From Saccharopolyspora rhizosphaerae (GTDB taxonomy: Bacteria > Actinomycetota > Actinomycetes > Mycobacteriales > Pseudonocardiaceae), in contig NZ_RSAA01000010.1 of NCBI RefSeq assembly GCF_003931915.1, forward strand, positions 124,001 through 188,000: DNA of 64,000 nt, read 5' to 3'. A program made the translations under genes and the position numbers. This document shows, piece by piece, positions 29,847 through 37,541 of this stretch; the stretch's first letter is position 1; every line of letters starts with the position of its first letter. Under the pieces are notes generated by a model. The model ran no database searches, had not been told where the DNA came from, and saw only the letters and a list, made by a program, of their open reading frames with translations.

Positions 29847-30362
29847 ATGGGACCCGAACGCTCAGGCCCGAGCACTGCTGTCCGCCTCTCGCTCAAGCCC
29901 ACGCCGTGCAGACGAGGATTCGTCGACGGTGCCTGGTGGCCGCGATCGAACAACCCGGCACCGGAGTTCGCTTCGTTGCTGACCGCGCTGGTCACCACTT
30001 CTGGACCGATCACCCGGCTCGCTTACAACCTGACCGCGTGGAAAGCGGCTCCGAGGCGACTCGACCTTGACGGACGCGAGGTGCGTCTCGAAGGTTTCCA
30101 CGCCATGGACCAGAACACGGTCAGCCTGACCGACCCGCGGGGGAACCGAACGGTGCTGCTGCTCATCCCCGCAACGATGACCGAACGGCGCGGGAACGCC
30201 GTCCTCGCCCGCGCCTCGAGCCCTGACAACACCGCCTCCCCGCACGATCTTCTCACCGAGGATCCGCGCCCGGCCTCCGCGCCCATCCCGAAGCAGGCCG
30301 AGACCTCGCCTGAAGCCCGCTGGGAGACCGACGGCGGGCACCTTCTCATCGAGCGATCCTGA
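29847..30362 (+). CDS. DUF5994-family protein
   Basis: A 171-residue protein matching the actinobacterial DUF5994 pattern: VRLSLKPTPCRRGFVDGAWW with PRSNN (about 12-38), then an LLTALVTTSGPITRLAYNLTAW segment and a hydrophobic TVLLLIPATM strand near 105. The family has no established function and often occurs beside STAS or stress-signalling genes, as here. GGGAGGAG at good spacing fixes ATG 29847. No signal peptide or membrane helix is seen. The family call is from memory of the N-terminal motif and is fairly secure. Confidence 0.75.
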   Translation: MGPERSGPSTAVRLSLKPTPCRRGFVDGAWWPRSNNPAPEFASLLTALVTTSGPITRLAYNLTAWKAAPRRLDLDGREVRLEGFHAMDQNTVSLTDPRGNRTVLLLIPATMTERRGNAVLARASSPDNTASPHDLLTEDPRPASAPIPKQAETSPEARWETDGGHLLIERS

Positions 30363-30660
30363 GAACACCTGGCCCACGCGCTGGGCGGGCCACACGACGC
30401 GGTCACCACGGCATCACGGCAAAGGCGGTGGCCGAGGCGGCTTCGAATCGCGCCGCGGGCTCAGCTGGAGCAGCCTCCTGGTGCAGCAGGCGGGTGGCGT
30501 GCGCGGTGGGGTCCGTGAGGCCGATCAGCTGGGATCCCACGAAGTTGTCCCGAGCCCGCGCCGGGTGTTCTGCCCGGCCGGACGAGCGCCGGGACAGGAG
30601 GGGTTGGTTCGGAGCGCCTGGTGCGCGCTCCGAACCCACACCGCTCGCTCCGCTGTTCGC

Positions 30661-31146
30661 TCAGGGGGCGAGGGGCGGACCGACGATGTCGATGCCGTGC
30701 GCGTCGGCGACCTCGGTCAGGTGCGAGGGGTCGGAGAGGCCAACGCCTCGTCGAGCGGCGGTGGCCACGAACCGTTCGAACGCAGGCCCGTGGTGCATGG
30801 TCAGGTAGCGGGCGGACTCGCTGATGACGACGAACCCGTGGGGGTGACCGGCGGGCAACACCGCTGCGCTGTCCGCGCCCGCCTCGTGTTCCTGCCCGTC
30901 CACGACGATCCGCAGCGCGCCCTCGAGCACCAGGAAGATCTCGCAGTCGTGCCGGTGGAGGTGCATCGGACTGCCGTGACCACGCGTGGCCTCGGTGTCC
31001 AGCACCGCGAAGGTGCCGGCGGTGTCCTGCCCCGACACCCGGACGCGGTACCGCTGGCCCAGGAAGTGGAGGACCTCTTGGGTGTCTCCCGTGGTGACCG
31101 CAGGCGTCACGACGCGGGACGCGGGACTCGGTGGCCTACCGCTCAC
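30661..31146 (-). CDS. Cupin-domain protein
   Basis: A single-cupin protein of 161 residues. The first cupin motif is GSPMHLHRHDCEIFLVLEG with His, His and Glu metal ligands in place, and the second is AVLPAGHPHGFVV with a further His. The C-terminal helices LTMHHGPAFERFV and SHLTEVADAHGID follow. Such proteins may be quercetinase-like dioxygenases, isomerases or sugar binders; no specific type is evident. GTG 31146 is chosen as the start with least extra sequence, though a start at 31233 is open. It stands apart from its neighbours, with a 298-base space without a clear gene downstream (30363-30660). Confidence 0.75.
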   Translation of the reverse strand: MSGRPPSPASRVVTPAVTTGDTQEVLHFLGQRYRVRVSGQDTAGTFAVLDTEATRGHGSPMHLHRHDCEIFLVLEGALRIVVDGQEHEAGADSAAVLPAGHPHGFVVISESARYLTMHHGPAFERFVATAARRGVGLSDPSHLTEVADAHGIDIVGPPLAP

Positions 31147-31307
31147 GGTCCCAGTCTGCGCCCGCAGGGCACCAAGCCGCCAGATCGCCGGGCCGCTCCC
31201 TGACCAGGCCGTGGTGATCGAGTTTGTGACCACGAGGTGGTGGGAACCCCCAAAGATGCGTGGGCGCGGTGATCGGCGCCCGTGACGAAGGTTCTTGGAG
31301 TGCAGTG

Positions 31308-31766
31308 ATGAGTCCGGACCCGTTGGACGTTCGCGTGCGAGACCGCACCGCCGGGCGGTTCGGCGTCTTGGATGCGATGGCCCGGTACCTGGACGACGTG
31401 CGAGCCGCTGCTCGGGCGATGGAGATCGAGCTGGACACGGCTCGGCTGGACCCGCAGCGCATGACCCTCGAGATCGCGGTGCAGCGTGCGCCCGAGATCT
31501 CCGTGGAGTGGTCGCCCTACCTCGGCTGGAGCTTCAGCGCCGGGGGCGGCCGCTACTACCGCGTCGGACGTGAGGCCGACGCCGCCTCGATGCTGCCCGA
31601 CCCCGACGAGGCCGCGGGCTGGCTGGCCGTGCTCGCCACCGGCGACCGCACCGGGCACGCGGAGCAGCCGATGCCCTTGGACCCCGAGGACGACACCCTC
31701 GTCGAGCGCCTGGTCACCCACGGGCAGGGATTGGATCCCCACACCCCGGGCGTGGAACGTCCCTAG
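31308..31766 (+). CDS. Hypothetical protein
   Basis: A 152-residue soluble protein not recognised. It begins MSPDPLDVRVRDRTAGRFGV and has a helical segment LDAMARYLDDVRAAARAMEI, a beta-rich centre with WSPYLGWSFSAGGGRYYRVG, and an acidic C-terminal third. The layout (a long helix followed by a strand with Trp and Tyr) resembles actinobacterial proteins of the DUF6292 kind, but I am not certain. GGAG at 31297-31300 fixes ATG 31308. The Fpg/Nei glycosylase gene starts ten bases after its stop, so the two are probably co-transcribed. Confidence 0.65.
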   Translation: MSPDPLDVRVRDRTAGRFGVLDAMARYLDDVRAAARAMEIELDTARLDPQRMTLEIAVQRAPEISVEWSPYLGWSFSAGGGRYYRVGREADAASMLPDPDEAAGWLAVLATGDRTGHAEQPMPLDPEDDTLVERLVTHGQGLDPHTPGVERP

Positions 31767-31776
31767 GTGACGCCGC

Positions 31777-32565
31777 ATGCCGGAACTCCCCGACGTCGAA
31801 GGATTCCGCCGTGTGGTCGCCGACCACGCCACCGGCTCGGAGGTGCGGTCGGTGCGGGTGCTCGACCCCGGTGTCGTGCACACCTCCGCCACCGGCTTCA
31901 CCCGCGCTCTCGAGGGCCGGGTGCTCGGTGAGCCGATCAGGTGGGGCAAGTGGCTCCGCGTTCCGACGCGCAGCCGGCCCGAGTATCCGCAGCTGCTGGC
32001 GCACTTCGGCATGACCGGGGCGTTCGTGTGGACCTCCGGCGAGGATGCCGACCACCGGCACGACCGCGTCGTCTTCGAGTTCCGCGACGGCTCGCTGCGC
32101 TACCGCGACATGCGCAAGCTCACCGGTCTGTGGTTGGCGACCGAGGAGTCCGACGTGGCGGAGCTGCTCGGTGAGCTGGGCCCGGACGCCGCCGGTGTCA
32201 GCCGCCGCGACCTCCGCGAGCGGCTGACCCGCACGTCGCGGCGTCTCAAACCCGCGCTGATGGACCAGACGGCCGTGGCAGGGCTGGGCAACCTGTGCGT
32301 GGACGAGATCCTCTGGCGCTCGCGGCTGGCTCCGACGCGGAGCACCGCGGACCTGGACTCGGCGCAGTGGGCGAGGCTGCACGCACGACTGAGGTCGGTG
32401 CTGCGCAGCTCCTCGCGCGTCGGGCACGTGCCCGACCGGCCGTCCTGGCTGACCGGGCACCGGGACGAACGCGACGCCCGGTGCCCGCGGTGCTCCACCG
32501 CCCTCAAGCGGAGCAGGATCGGAGGGCGCAGCACGGTCTGGTGCCCCCAGTGCCAGCCGTGCTGA
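31777..32565 (+). CDS. Fpg/Nei-family DNA glycosylase
   Basis: Base-excision repair enzyme of 262 residues that removes oxidised bases and nicks the abasic site. It starts MPELPDVEGFRR, giving the catalytic Pro after Met cleavage and the following Glu. The helix-two-turn-helix region is MDQTAVAGLGNLCVDEILW, and the C-terminal zinc finger has CPRC and CPQC pairs around KRSRIGG. Length and finger type fit Fpg or Nei; the GLGNLCVDEIL form lies between the two, so the preferred lesion (8-oxoguanine or oxidised pyrimidine) is left open. It follows a hypothetical gene by ten bases. Confidence 0.9.
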   Translation: MPELPDVEGFRRVVADHATGSEVRSVRVLDPGVVHTSATGFTRALEGRVLGEPIRWGKWLRVPTRSRPEYPQLLAHFGMTGAFVWTSGEDADHRHDRVVFEFRDGSLRYRDMRKLTGLWLATEESDVAELLGELGPDAAGVSRRDLRERLTRTSRRLKPALMDQTAVAGLGNLCVDEILWRSRLAPTRSTADLDSAQWARLHARLRSVLRSSSRVGHVPDRPSWLTGHRDERDARCPRCSTALKRSRIGGRSTVWCPQCQPC

Positions 32566-32587
32566 CCGCGACGCCGCAGCACTCGCG

Positions 32588-32806
32588 CTACCCCTGCGCG
32601 CACTCGCGACCAGGTGCCACAGCGCCCAGCAGCCGCCGGCCGGTCGTGCTCGGCCGCGATGCGTCGATGCCGGAGCCGGTGGCTGTGTGCGCCTCCCTGC
32701 CCGGGCGCGTCCAGTGCCGCTGGGCCCACGCCGCCCCGAGAGCGGCGACGAGCAGAGCCAGACCGGCCTCTCCAGCGAGAACGAGCCACACCACCACGAC
32801 GTCCAT
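32588..32806 (-). CDS. Small single-pass membrane protein
   Basis: A 72-residue protein with one N-terminal transmembrane helix (MDVVVVWLVLAGEAGLALLV, continuing about to residue 28) and a short hydrophilic tail rich in Arg, Gly and Thr. There is no Cys, lipobox or known motif. GGAGGG eight bases before the ATG is a strong ribosome site and is the main reason for calling it. The stop is 22 bases from the stop of the converging Fpg/Nei gene. Function unknown. Confidence 0.55.
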   Translation of the reverse strand: MDVVVVWLVLAGEAGLALLVAALGAAWAQRHWTRPGREAHTATGSGIDASRPSTTGRRLLGAVAPGRECAQG

Positions 32807-33137
32807 GAGCGGTCTCCCTCCGAGTCGTTGTCGTCGACCCAGTCGAGAGTGCCGGGAGCAGCCCTGCGATACGAGTGGCCTGGAAGACACTCTCCGAAAG
32901 AATCGGGCCACCCTCCGGCCTGGTGCAACCGAGCAGACCGTCGAGACCCTGCCTGCGAGCTCCTGCGGCACGGGCGCAGGGCATCGGCGACGGCGTCCTC
33001 GTAGCGCGCCAGGAAACGTCACGTACCAGGACAGCGTCGGCGCGCAGGGACCCGGCCAGGCTGTTCGCCAGCGATGCGCGAACGACGACTCCGACTCCGC
33101 GCTCGGCGTCGCCGGAACCGTGGAAGGTTCCCCGCAG
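32807..33137. other. Gap without a supported gene
   Basis: About 330 bases between the small membrane gene and the IclR gene. Short readings exist on both strands but none has a ribosome site, recognised motif or normal codon use. It holds the promoter side of the small membrane gene. Confidence 0.4.
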
Positions 33138-33905
33138 TCAGGTGGTCGCGGGAACGCGAGCTCCGATGGTGCGCGCCGCGCGACATACGTCGTTCGGAAG
33201 CGCGGAGCCGCGCACGTTGCTGAGCGTGTTCGTAGCTCCGCTGAGGCCAACTGAACCCAGGGCGCGGCCGGCGTTGTCTGCGATGAGTGCTGCGATCGCG
33301 GTCGTGCCACGCTGACGTTCGTCGACGGAGATCGCAAACCCCTCTTCGCGGACCTGCTTCAGATCAGCGTGTATGCCCGCGTAATCGAGGGCGGTGCCGT
33401 TGGCGAAGGTGACGTGCCGCAAGGCGTCCGCCGTGGTTTCGAGATCAGAGTGACCGTCCCCGGCGAGGAACACTTTGCCCGCGGCGCCGGGGTAGAGCGG
33501 TAGCCGTTCGCCGATGGGAAGCGAGTACTGGGGACGCTGCCCGCCTTCGACGCGATCGATGAGAACGCGGTTGTCCTGCACGCGGACGTACAGAGAGGCC
33601 GTCAGCCCCGTGGCCGTGGCCATGTCCTCCAGAACGGGCCGGGCGACCAGGCGCAGCGGACTCGTCGTGGCGAAGGCGTGCGCGGTGGACAGTGCAGCGG
33701 GGCCTGCGGTGTAGCCGTTGGCGTGCCTGCTGGCATAGCCGTGCTCTGCGAGCACGTTGACCAGTCGCTGCGCGGTCGCGACGTGCAGGCCGCTGCGCTG
33801 CGCCAGGTCGGTCAGCCGCAACGGCTGCTGCGCTAGCTCCAGGACCTTCAACACCTCGAACGCCCGGTGCACTGATCGCATCGGACTGTTCTTCGCGGTC
33901 GTCAA
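33138..33905 (-). CDS. IclR-family regulator of the dehydrogenase-aldolase locus
   Basis: Regulator of about 255 residues. The winged helix (about 10-70) contains PLRLTDLAQRSGLHVATAQR, and the effector domain has LVARPVLEDMATATGLTASL, LYPGAAGKVFLA and EEGFAISVDERQRGTTAIA. It is divergent from the dehydrogenase-RraA fusion gene, the usual layout for an IclR protein and its target. The start is uncertain: TTG 33905 sits five bases after GGGGAGG, GTG 33911 is too close to it, and ATG 33881 also keeps the domain. A perfect 7-9-7 inverted repeat lies 37 bases upstream. Confidence 0.85.
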   Translation of the reverse strand: MTTAKNSPMRSVHRAFEVLKVLELAQQPLRLTDLAQRSGLHVATAQRLVNVLAEHGYASRHANGYTAGPAALSTAHAFATTSPLRLVARPVLEDMATATGLTASLYVRVQDNRVLIDRVEGGQRPQYSLPIGERLPLYPGAAGKVFLAGDGHSDLETTADALRHVTFANGTALDYAGIHADLKQVREEGFAISVDERQRGTTAIAALIADNAGRALGSVGLSGATNTLSNVRGSALPNDVCRAARTIGARVPATT

Positions 33906-33941
33906 TGCCACCTCCCCGTGGAAGAGATCTCAACTTATCAC

Positions 33942-33964
33942 TGCATGAAAAACGCTCTCATGCA
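33942..33964. promoter_or_regulatory. Inverted repeat, candidate IclR operator
   Basis: TGCATGA at 33942-33948 and TCATGCA at 33958-33964 are exact complements around nine bases. The repeat sits in an AT-rich island between the divergent genes. Confidence 0.6.
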
Positions 33965-34022
33965 TCTTGACGAGCTTCCTCGGAGCTCGCATAGTTCCTC
34001 TCTATCATAAGCTGCTCATCTT

Positions 34023-34037
34023 TATCATAGACTGATA
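34023..34037. promoter_or_regulatory. Inverted repeat upstream of the fusion gene
   Basis: TATCATAGACTGATA, 5-base arms around a 5-base centre, 17 bases before the start codon, with a further TATCA half-site at about 34012. It may be a second regulator site or part of the promoter. Confidence 0.45.
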
Positions 34038-34053
34038 GGGAGTCCGGGTTTAG

Positions 34054-35409
34054 ATGAAGATCGCTGTTCTGGGCATGGGCGAGGCCGGAAGCACTTACGC
34101 CGCAGGTTTCGCCGCCATAGGCGCCACAGTCGTCGGATTCGATCCGGCGGACCCACCGACGCCGCACGGCGTGACCTCGGCCCCGACCACCACCGACGCG
34201 GTGCGAGGAGCCCACCTGGTCATCAGCCTGGTGACCGCGGCGCACGCGGTGGACGTTGCGGCCGAGGTAGCGCCGGAGCTCGCTGACACCGCGGTGTACG
34301 CCGACCTCAACGCGGCGTCGCCGCAACGCAAGGCTGAGGTAGCCGCAGCCCTGGGCGAAGCCGCAACACGCTGCGCCGATGTGGCCATCATCGGTTCGGT
34401 GCCCCGGTTCGGCGCGCGCACCGCACTGGTCGTCTCGGGTCCGGCGGCCGAGGAGGTGGCCGAGCAGTTCCGCGCCCTGGGAGCCGAAGTGGATGCCATC
34501 GGCGGAACCCCGGGGGACGCCTCGCGCCGCAAGATCCTGCGGACGGTGTTCATGAAAGGGCTCGGCGCGGTGATCACCGAGGCCGTGGACGCGGGGAAGG
34601 CGAGCGGAGAGATCGAATGGGTTCGCGCCCAGATCGCCGCCGAACTCGTCGGTGGTGACGTCGCGCTCGACCGGCTCAATCAAGGCACCCGCAAGCACGC
34701 GCTACGTCGCGCGCACGAGTCCGAAGCCGCGGCCGACCTGCTGGCTTCCCTCGGCGTCACACCGTTGGTCACCACAGGGGCGGCCAACCGGCACCGGGCG
34801 CTGTCCCGGGAAGAACCGCACGACCTGGAGGCCCTGCTCGACGCCTACTCCCGGATTCCCACGGCCGCGATCGGTGACGCGCGGGATCGACTCGGTGTCG
34901 TCGCTCCGCAGGTGCGCGCGATGTGGCCGGGTGCCCACATCGCGGGCCGCGCCCTGACCGTGCTGTGCCGGCCAGGGGACAACAAGGGCGTTCACGCGGC
35001 CCTGAACGCTGCCGGGCCGGGAGATGTCCTGGTCGTCGACGGTGGTGGAGAGCCAGCACGAGCACTGATCGGCGAGCTCATCGCTCACCGGGCGATCAAC
35101 CGGGGCGTCCGCGGCATGATCATCGACGGAGCCGTCCGCGACGTGCACGCCCTGCAGGAGGCCAGGTTCCCCGTGTGGGCCGTGGGCTCCTCCCCAGCGG
35201 GTCCCTACAAGAACGGCCCTCACCGCGTCGGCGACGACATCGCCGTCGGTGGCGTGGTCGTGCACCGCGGTGACATCGTCGTGGCCGACGCCGACGGCGT
35301 CATCGTCGTACCGCTGGCCGACGCGGAACGAACCCTCGTCGGAGCGCATGCTGTCCTCGACGACGAAACCTCCCGCTACGAGCGAATTCTCAGCGAACGC
35401 GCTGGTTGA
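34054..35409 (+). CDS. Fusion of 6-phosphogluconate-dehydrogenase-like oxidoreductase and RraA/HMG-CHA aldolase-like domain
   Basis: A 451-residue two-domain enzyme. Residues about 1-160 form a Rossmann fold starting MKIAVLGMGEAGSTYAAGF, and about 165-250 resemble the DUF1932 helical domain of beta-hydroxyacid dehydrogenases (RKILRTVFMKGLGAVITEAV). Residues about 265-445 form an RraA-type domain (PTAAIGDARDRLGVV, GPGDVLVVDGGG, IGELIAHRAINRGVRGMIID and GAVRD), the fold of 4-hydroxy-4-methyl-2-oxoglutarate/4-carboxy-4-hydroxy-2-oxoadipate aldolases. The aldolase Arg-Asp pair is present, but the acidic residue usually three positions later is not (RDVHAL). Oxidation of a hydroxy acid followed by aldol or decarboxylation cleavage is inferred. 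An IclR gene is divergent and a TRAP-like permease follows 61 bases downstream. Confidence 0.8.
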   Translation: MKIAVLGMGEAGSTYAAGFAAIGATVVGFDPADPPTPHGVTSAPTTTDAVRGAHLVISLVTAAHAVDVAAEVAPELADTAVYADLNAASPQRKAEVAAALGEAATRCADVAIIGSVPRFGARTALVVSGPAAEEVAEQFRALGAEVDAIGGTPGDASRRKILRTVFMKGLGAVITEAVDAGKASGEIEWVRAQIAAELVGGDVALDRLNQGTRKHALRRAHESEAAADLLASLGVTPLVTTGAANRHRALSREEPHDLEALLDAYSRIPTAAIGDARDRLGVVAPQVRAMWPGAHIAGRALTVLCRPGDNKGVHAALNAAGPGDVLVVDGGGEPARALIGELIAHRAINRGVRGMIIDGAVRDVHALQEARFPVWAVGSSPAGPYKNGPHRVGDDIAVGGVVVHRGDIVVADADGVIVVPLADAERTLVGAHAVLDDETSRYERILSERAG

Positions 35410-35470
35410 CGCGCGGTTCCCAGCCCTACCCCTTCCCACTCCCTGCTCCAGCGCCGAAGAGGGAACCGCT

Positions 35471-36814
35471 ATGCCCACCGGCCTCATCGCGCTCAGCGCG
35501 TTCATCGCCGTCATCATCCTCTGGAACGTCGTCCTCAAGCGGAACATGGGCGAGGCAATGCTCCTCGGGCTCCTCGCCACCGCGTCCTTCGCTGGTCTAG
35601 AAGCCCCGGAAGCCCTGCTCAGCGGATTGCTCGGAGCGCTCGACGAGGAAGTCCTCTACGCCGCCATGGCATTCGTGTTCATGGCCTACGTCGTCGACCG
35701 CACGGGTTTGATCCAGAAACTGCTCGAGATCCTCAACTCACTGGTCGGACGCGTCCGCGGTGGTCCCGTTCTGGTGGACACCGCAGGGTCGGCCCTCATG
35801 GGAGCCCTGTCCGGATCGAACTCCGGGAACACCGCCGCCACCGGGGCTTTCACCGGCCCCTGGATGATCCGCACAGGGTGGTCCCCAGAACGCAGCGCCA
35901 CGTTCCTGGCCGGCAACGGTGGACTCGGCGCGGCGCTGCCGCCGAGCGCCTCCATGGTCATCATGATCGGCTTCGCGGGCTCGATGGTCACCACCGGACA
36001 GATCTACCTCGCCCTGCTGTGCGCGGGGATCTACCAGGTCGTGTGGCGTCTGCTGCTCGTGGCCTACTTCGTCCGTCGCGACCGGATCCAGCGGACGCCA
36101 GACGAAGACCTCCGACCCTTCCACCAAGCGTTCCGCGAAGGAGGCACGGCGCTGATCATCGTGCTCGGCGCGCTCATCCCGATCGGCATCACGGTCGGCC
36201 CCGTCGCCGACTTCCTCATGACCCGCAGCCCACTGGGCGAATCCCTCGAGGACATCGAGATCTTGACCTGGATCCCCATCCTGGTCACCGGCCTGGCCCT
36301 GCTGATCGGTCGCCGGACTCTCCCACGCGGCGCCCGCGCCTGGAGCACCTGGCTCGCCGACGCGATGCCGCGCTTCACCAGCATCGGTGCGCTGTTGTTC
36401 TTCGCTGTCGCCGCCAGCGAGATCCTCGGCGAGCTCGACCTCGCCGAGGACATCGACGCCATCCTCGCCGACCTGAACCTCAACATGTACGTGACGGCTG
36501 TCCTGGTGGGCGTCCTCATCACCATCGTCGCTGGGCCGCTGTCGTCGACCGCCACCCTCACCGCGGTTGGTCACGTCTCCTTGCTCGCCCTCGTCTCCGT
36601 GGGCGTCGACCCTGTTCTGGCCGTCACGGCGATCCTGGTGTTCGCCTCAACCGAAGGTGCCTCGCCGCCGGCCTCGGGGTCGATCTTCGTCGCAGCCGGC
36701 ATCACCGGCGCCAGGCCCGAGAGGACGTTCCTCCCCCTCGTCGTCTACTACATGGTCCCGATCACGCTCATCGGCTGCCTGATCGCCTGGGGCACGCTCC
36801 CCGTCCTCCGCTGA
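35471..36814 (+). CDS. TRAP-type (DctM-like) large permease, orphan
   Basis: Membrane protein of 447 residues with about 12 hydrophobic segments. The centre reads ALSGSNSGNTAATGAFTGPW, then MIRTGWSPERSATFLAGNGG and ALPPSASMVIM, the signature of DctM-family permeases (SGS-xAN-ATG then PxM, G-x-PPS); a second, related half reads GPLSSTATL and EGASPPASG. Such permeases need a periplasmic binding protein and a DctQ membrane subunit, but neither is present; the next gene encodes only an 85-residue membrane protein. GAGGGA precedes ATG 35471. It probably imports the organic acid used by the upstream fusion enzyme; this is inferred from position. Confidence 0.8.
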   Translation: MPTGLIALSAFIAVIILWNVVLKRNMGEAMLLGLLATASFAGLEAPEALLSGLLGALDEEVLYAAMAFVFMAYVVDRTGLIQKLLEILNSLVGRVRGGPVLVDTAGSALMGALSGSNSGNTAATGAFTGPWMIRTGWSPERSATFLAGNGGLGAALPPSASMVIMIGFAGSMVTTGQIYLALLCAGIYQVVWRLLLVAYFVRRDRIQRTPDEDLRPFHQAFREGGTALIIVLGALIPIGITVGPVADFLMTRSPLGESLEDIEILTWIPILVTGLALLIGRRTLPRGARAWSTWLADAMPRFTSIGALLFFAVAASEILGELDLAEDIDAILADLNLNMYVTAVLVGVLITIVAGPLSSTATLTAVGHVSLLALVSVGVDPVLAVTAILVFASTEGASPPASGSIFVAAGITGARPERTFLPLVVYYMVPITLIGCLIAWGTLPVLR

Positions 36815-36839
36815 CACCTCCCACGTGAAGGGACGCACC

Positions 36840-37097
36840 TTGCCGACCGATACCGCACCGAGCCGCACGCAGTCCGCGTGTCGAGCCGCCTTCGTCACCA
36901 CACTCCTGGTGTTCCTCGCCCTCGCCGCGGTCCTGGTCACGACCCAGGTCGCCGGGGTGGTCCTCCTGCAACCCACGTGGATCACGTGGGCCTCCGAAAC
37001 GCTGCTCACTCCGAGCATCACCGCTGGCGTCGTCTTCGGGCTCGTCGCGTTCATCAGCGGTTACCTCGTGCCTGAACGAGCCACTGCGGAGGGCTGA
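36840..37097 (+). CDS. Small two-helix membrane protein
   Basis: An 85-residue protein with two predicted helices, about 18-45 (FVTTLLVFLALAAVLVTTQV) and about 58-77 (ITAGVVFGLVAFISGYLV), and short basic ends. TTG 36840 lies after GAAGGGA at good spacing; GTG 36825 is an alternative that would lack a ribosome site. It begins 25 bases after the permease stop and is followed directly by a terminator hairpin, so it closes the operon. It is much shorter than a DctQ subunit (usually four helices), but it may serve as an accessory subunit of the permease. Confidence 0.65.
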   Translation: MPTDTAPSRTQSACRAAFVTTLLVFLALAAVLVTTQVAGVVLLQPTWITWASETLLTPSITAGVVFGLVAFISGYLVPERATAEG

Positions 37098-37099
37098 CA

Positions 37100-37120
37100 A
37101 CCGGTCCTGGTAGGACCGGT
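37100..37120 (+). terminator. Terminator hairpin after the dehydrogenase-permease operon
   Basis: ACCGGTCC at 37100-37107 and GGACCGGT at 37113-37120, a perfect 8-base-pair stem with a 5-base loop, three bases after the stop. There is no U-tract. Confidence 0.7.
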
Positions 37121-37541
37121 GATCGCGCACAGCCCATGCTCCTCGGGCACTTCGTCCTCATCCGCGCGGGAAGTGATGCTGGTGTGGCGAGAGGGGCTTC
37201 TGGTTCGCGGCATCGTGCATCGGAAGGTCCTCCCGTCCACCGCTGGTTTGGGCACCAGCCCCTGGCTCGCCGCTCAACGTCGCCGTGTCCGCCAGGCGGG
37301 AGACCGGACCACCTCTCCCACCTGGTGATCACGGATCGAGCGGGCACAGCTGCGGTGTCCGATCAGCACCGCGCCTGTGCGCGGGTGTCTCTGGTCGCCC
37401 CGTGGTAGCCGCGGCCAGCAGTACACCGGGTGACGAGCGTGCGGCCCTGCCCCAGTGCCGCTCTTGGCGGGGAGGCGTGCCGGGGTGACCGAGGAGTGCG
37501 ATCGTGAAGGCGTCCCGTCCCCACCCTGCCGAGGAGGCATG
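37121..37541. other. Gap upstream of ilvD
   Basis: About 420 bases with no supported gene. No T-box, attenuator peptide rich in branched-chain residues, or strong promoter was recognised. The ribosome site GAGGAGG of ilvD lies at 37531-37537. Confidence 0.4.

Noticed and set aside
37121..37541. Possible attenuator or T-box before ilvD
   Set aside because: No leader peptide rich in Val, Leu or Ile, no T-box core and no terminator/antiterminator pair could be found.
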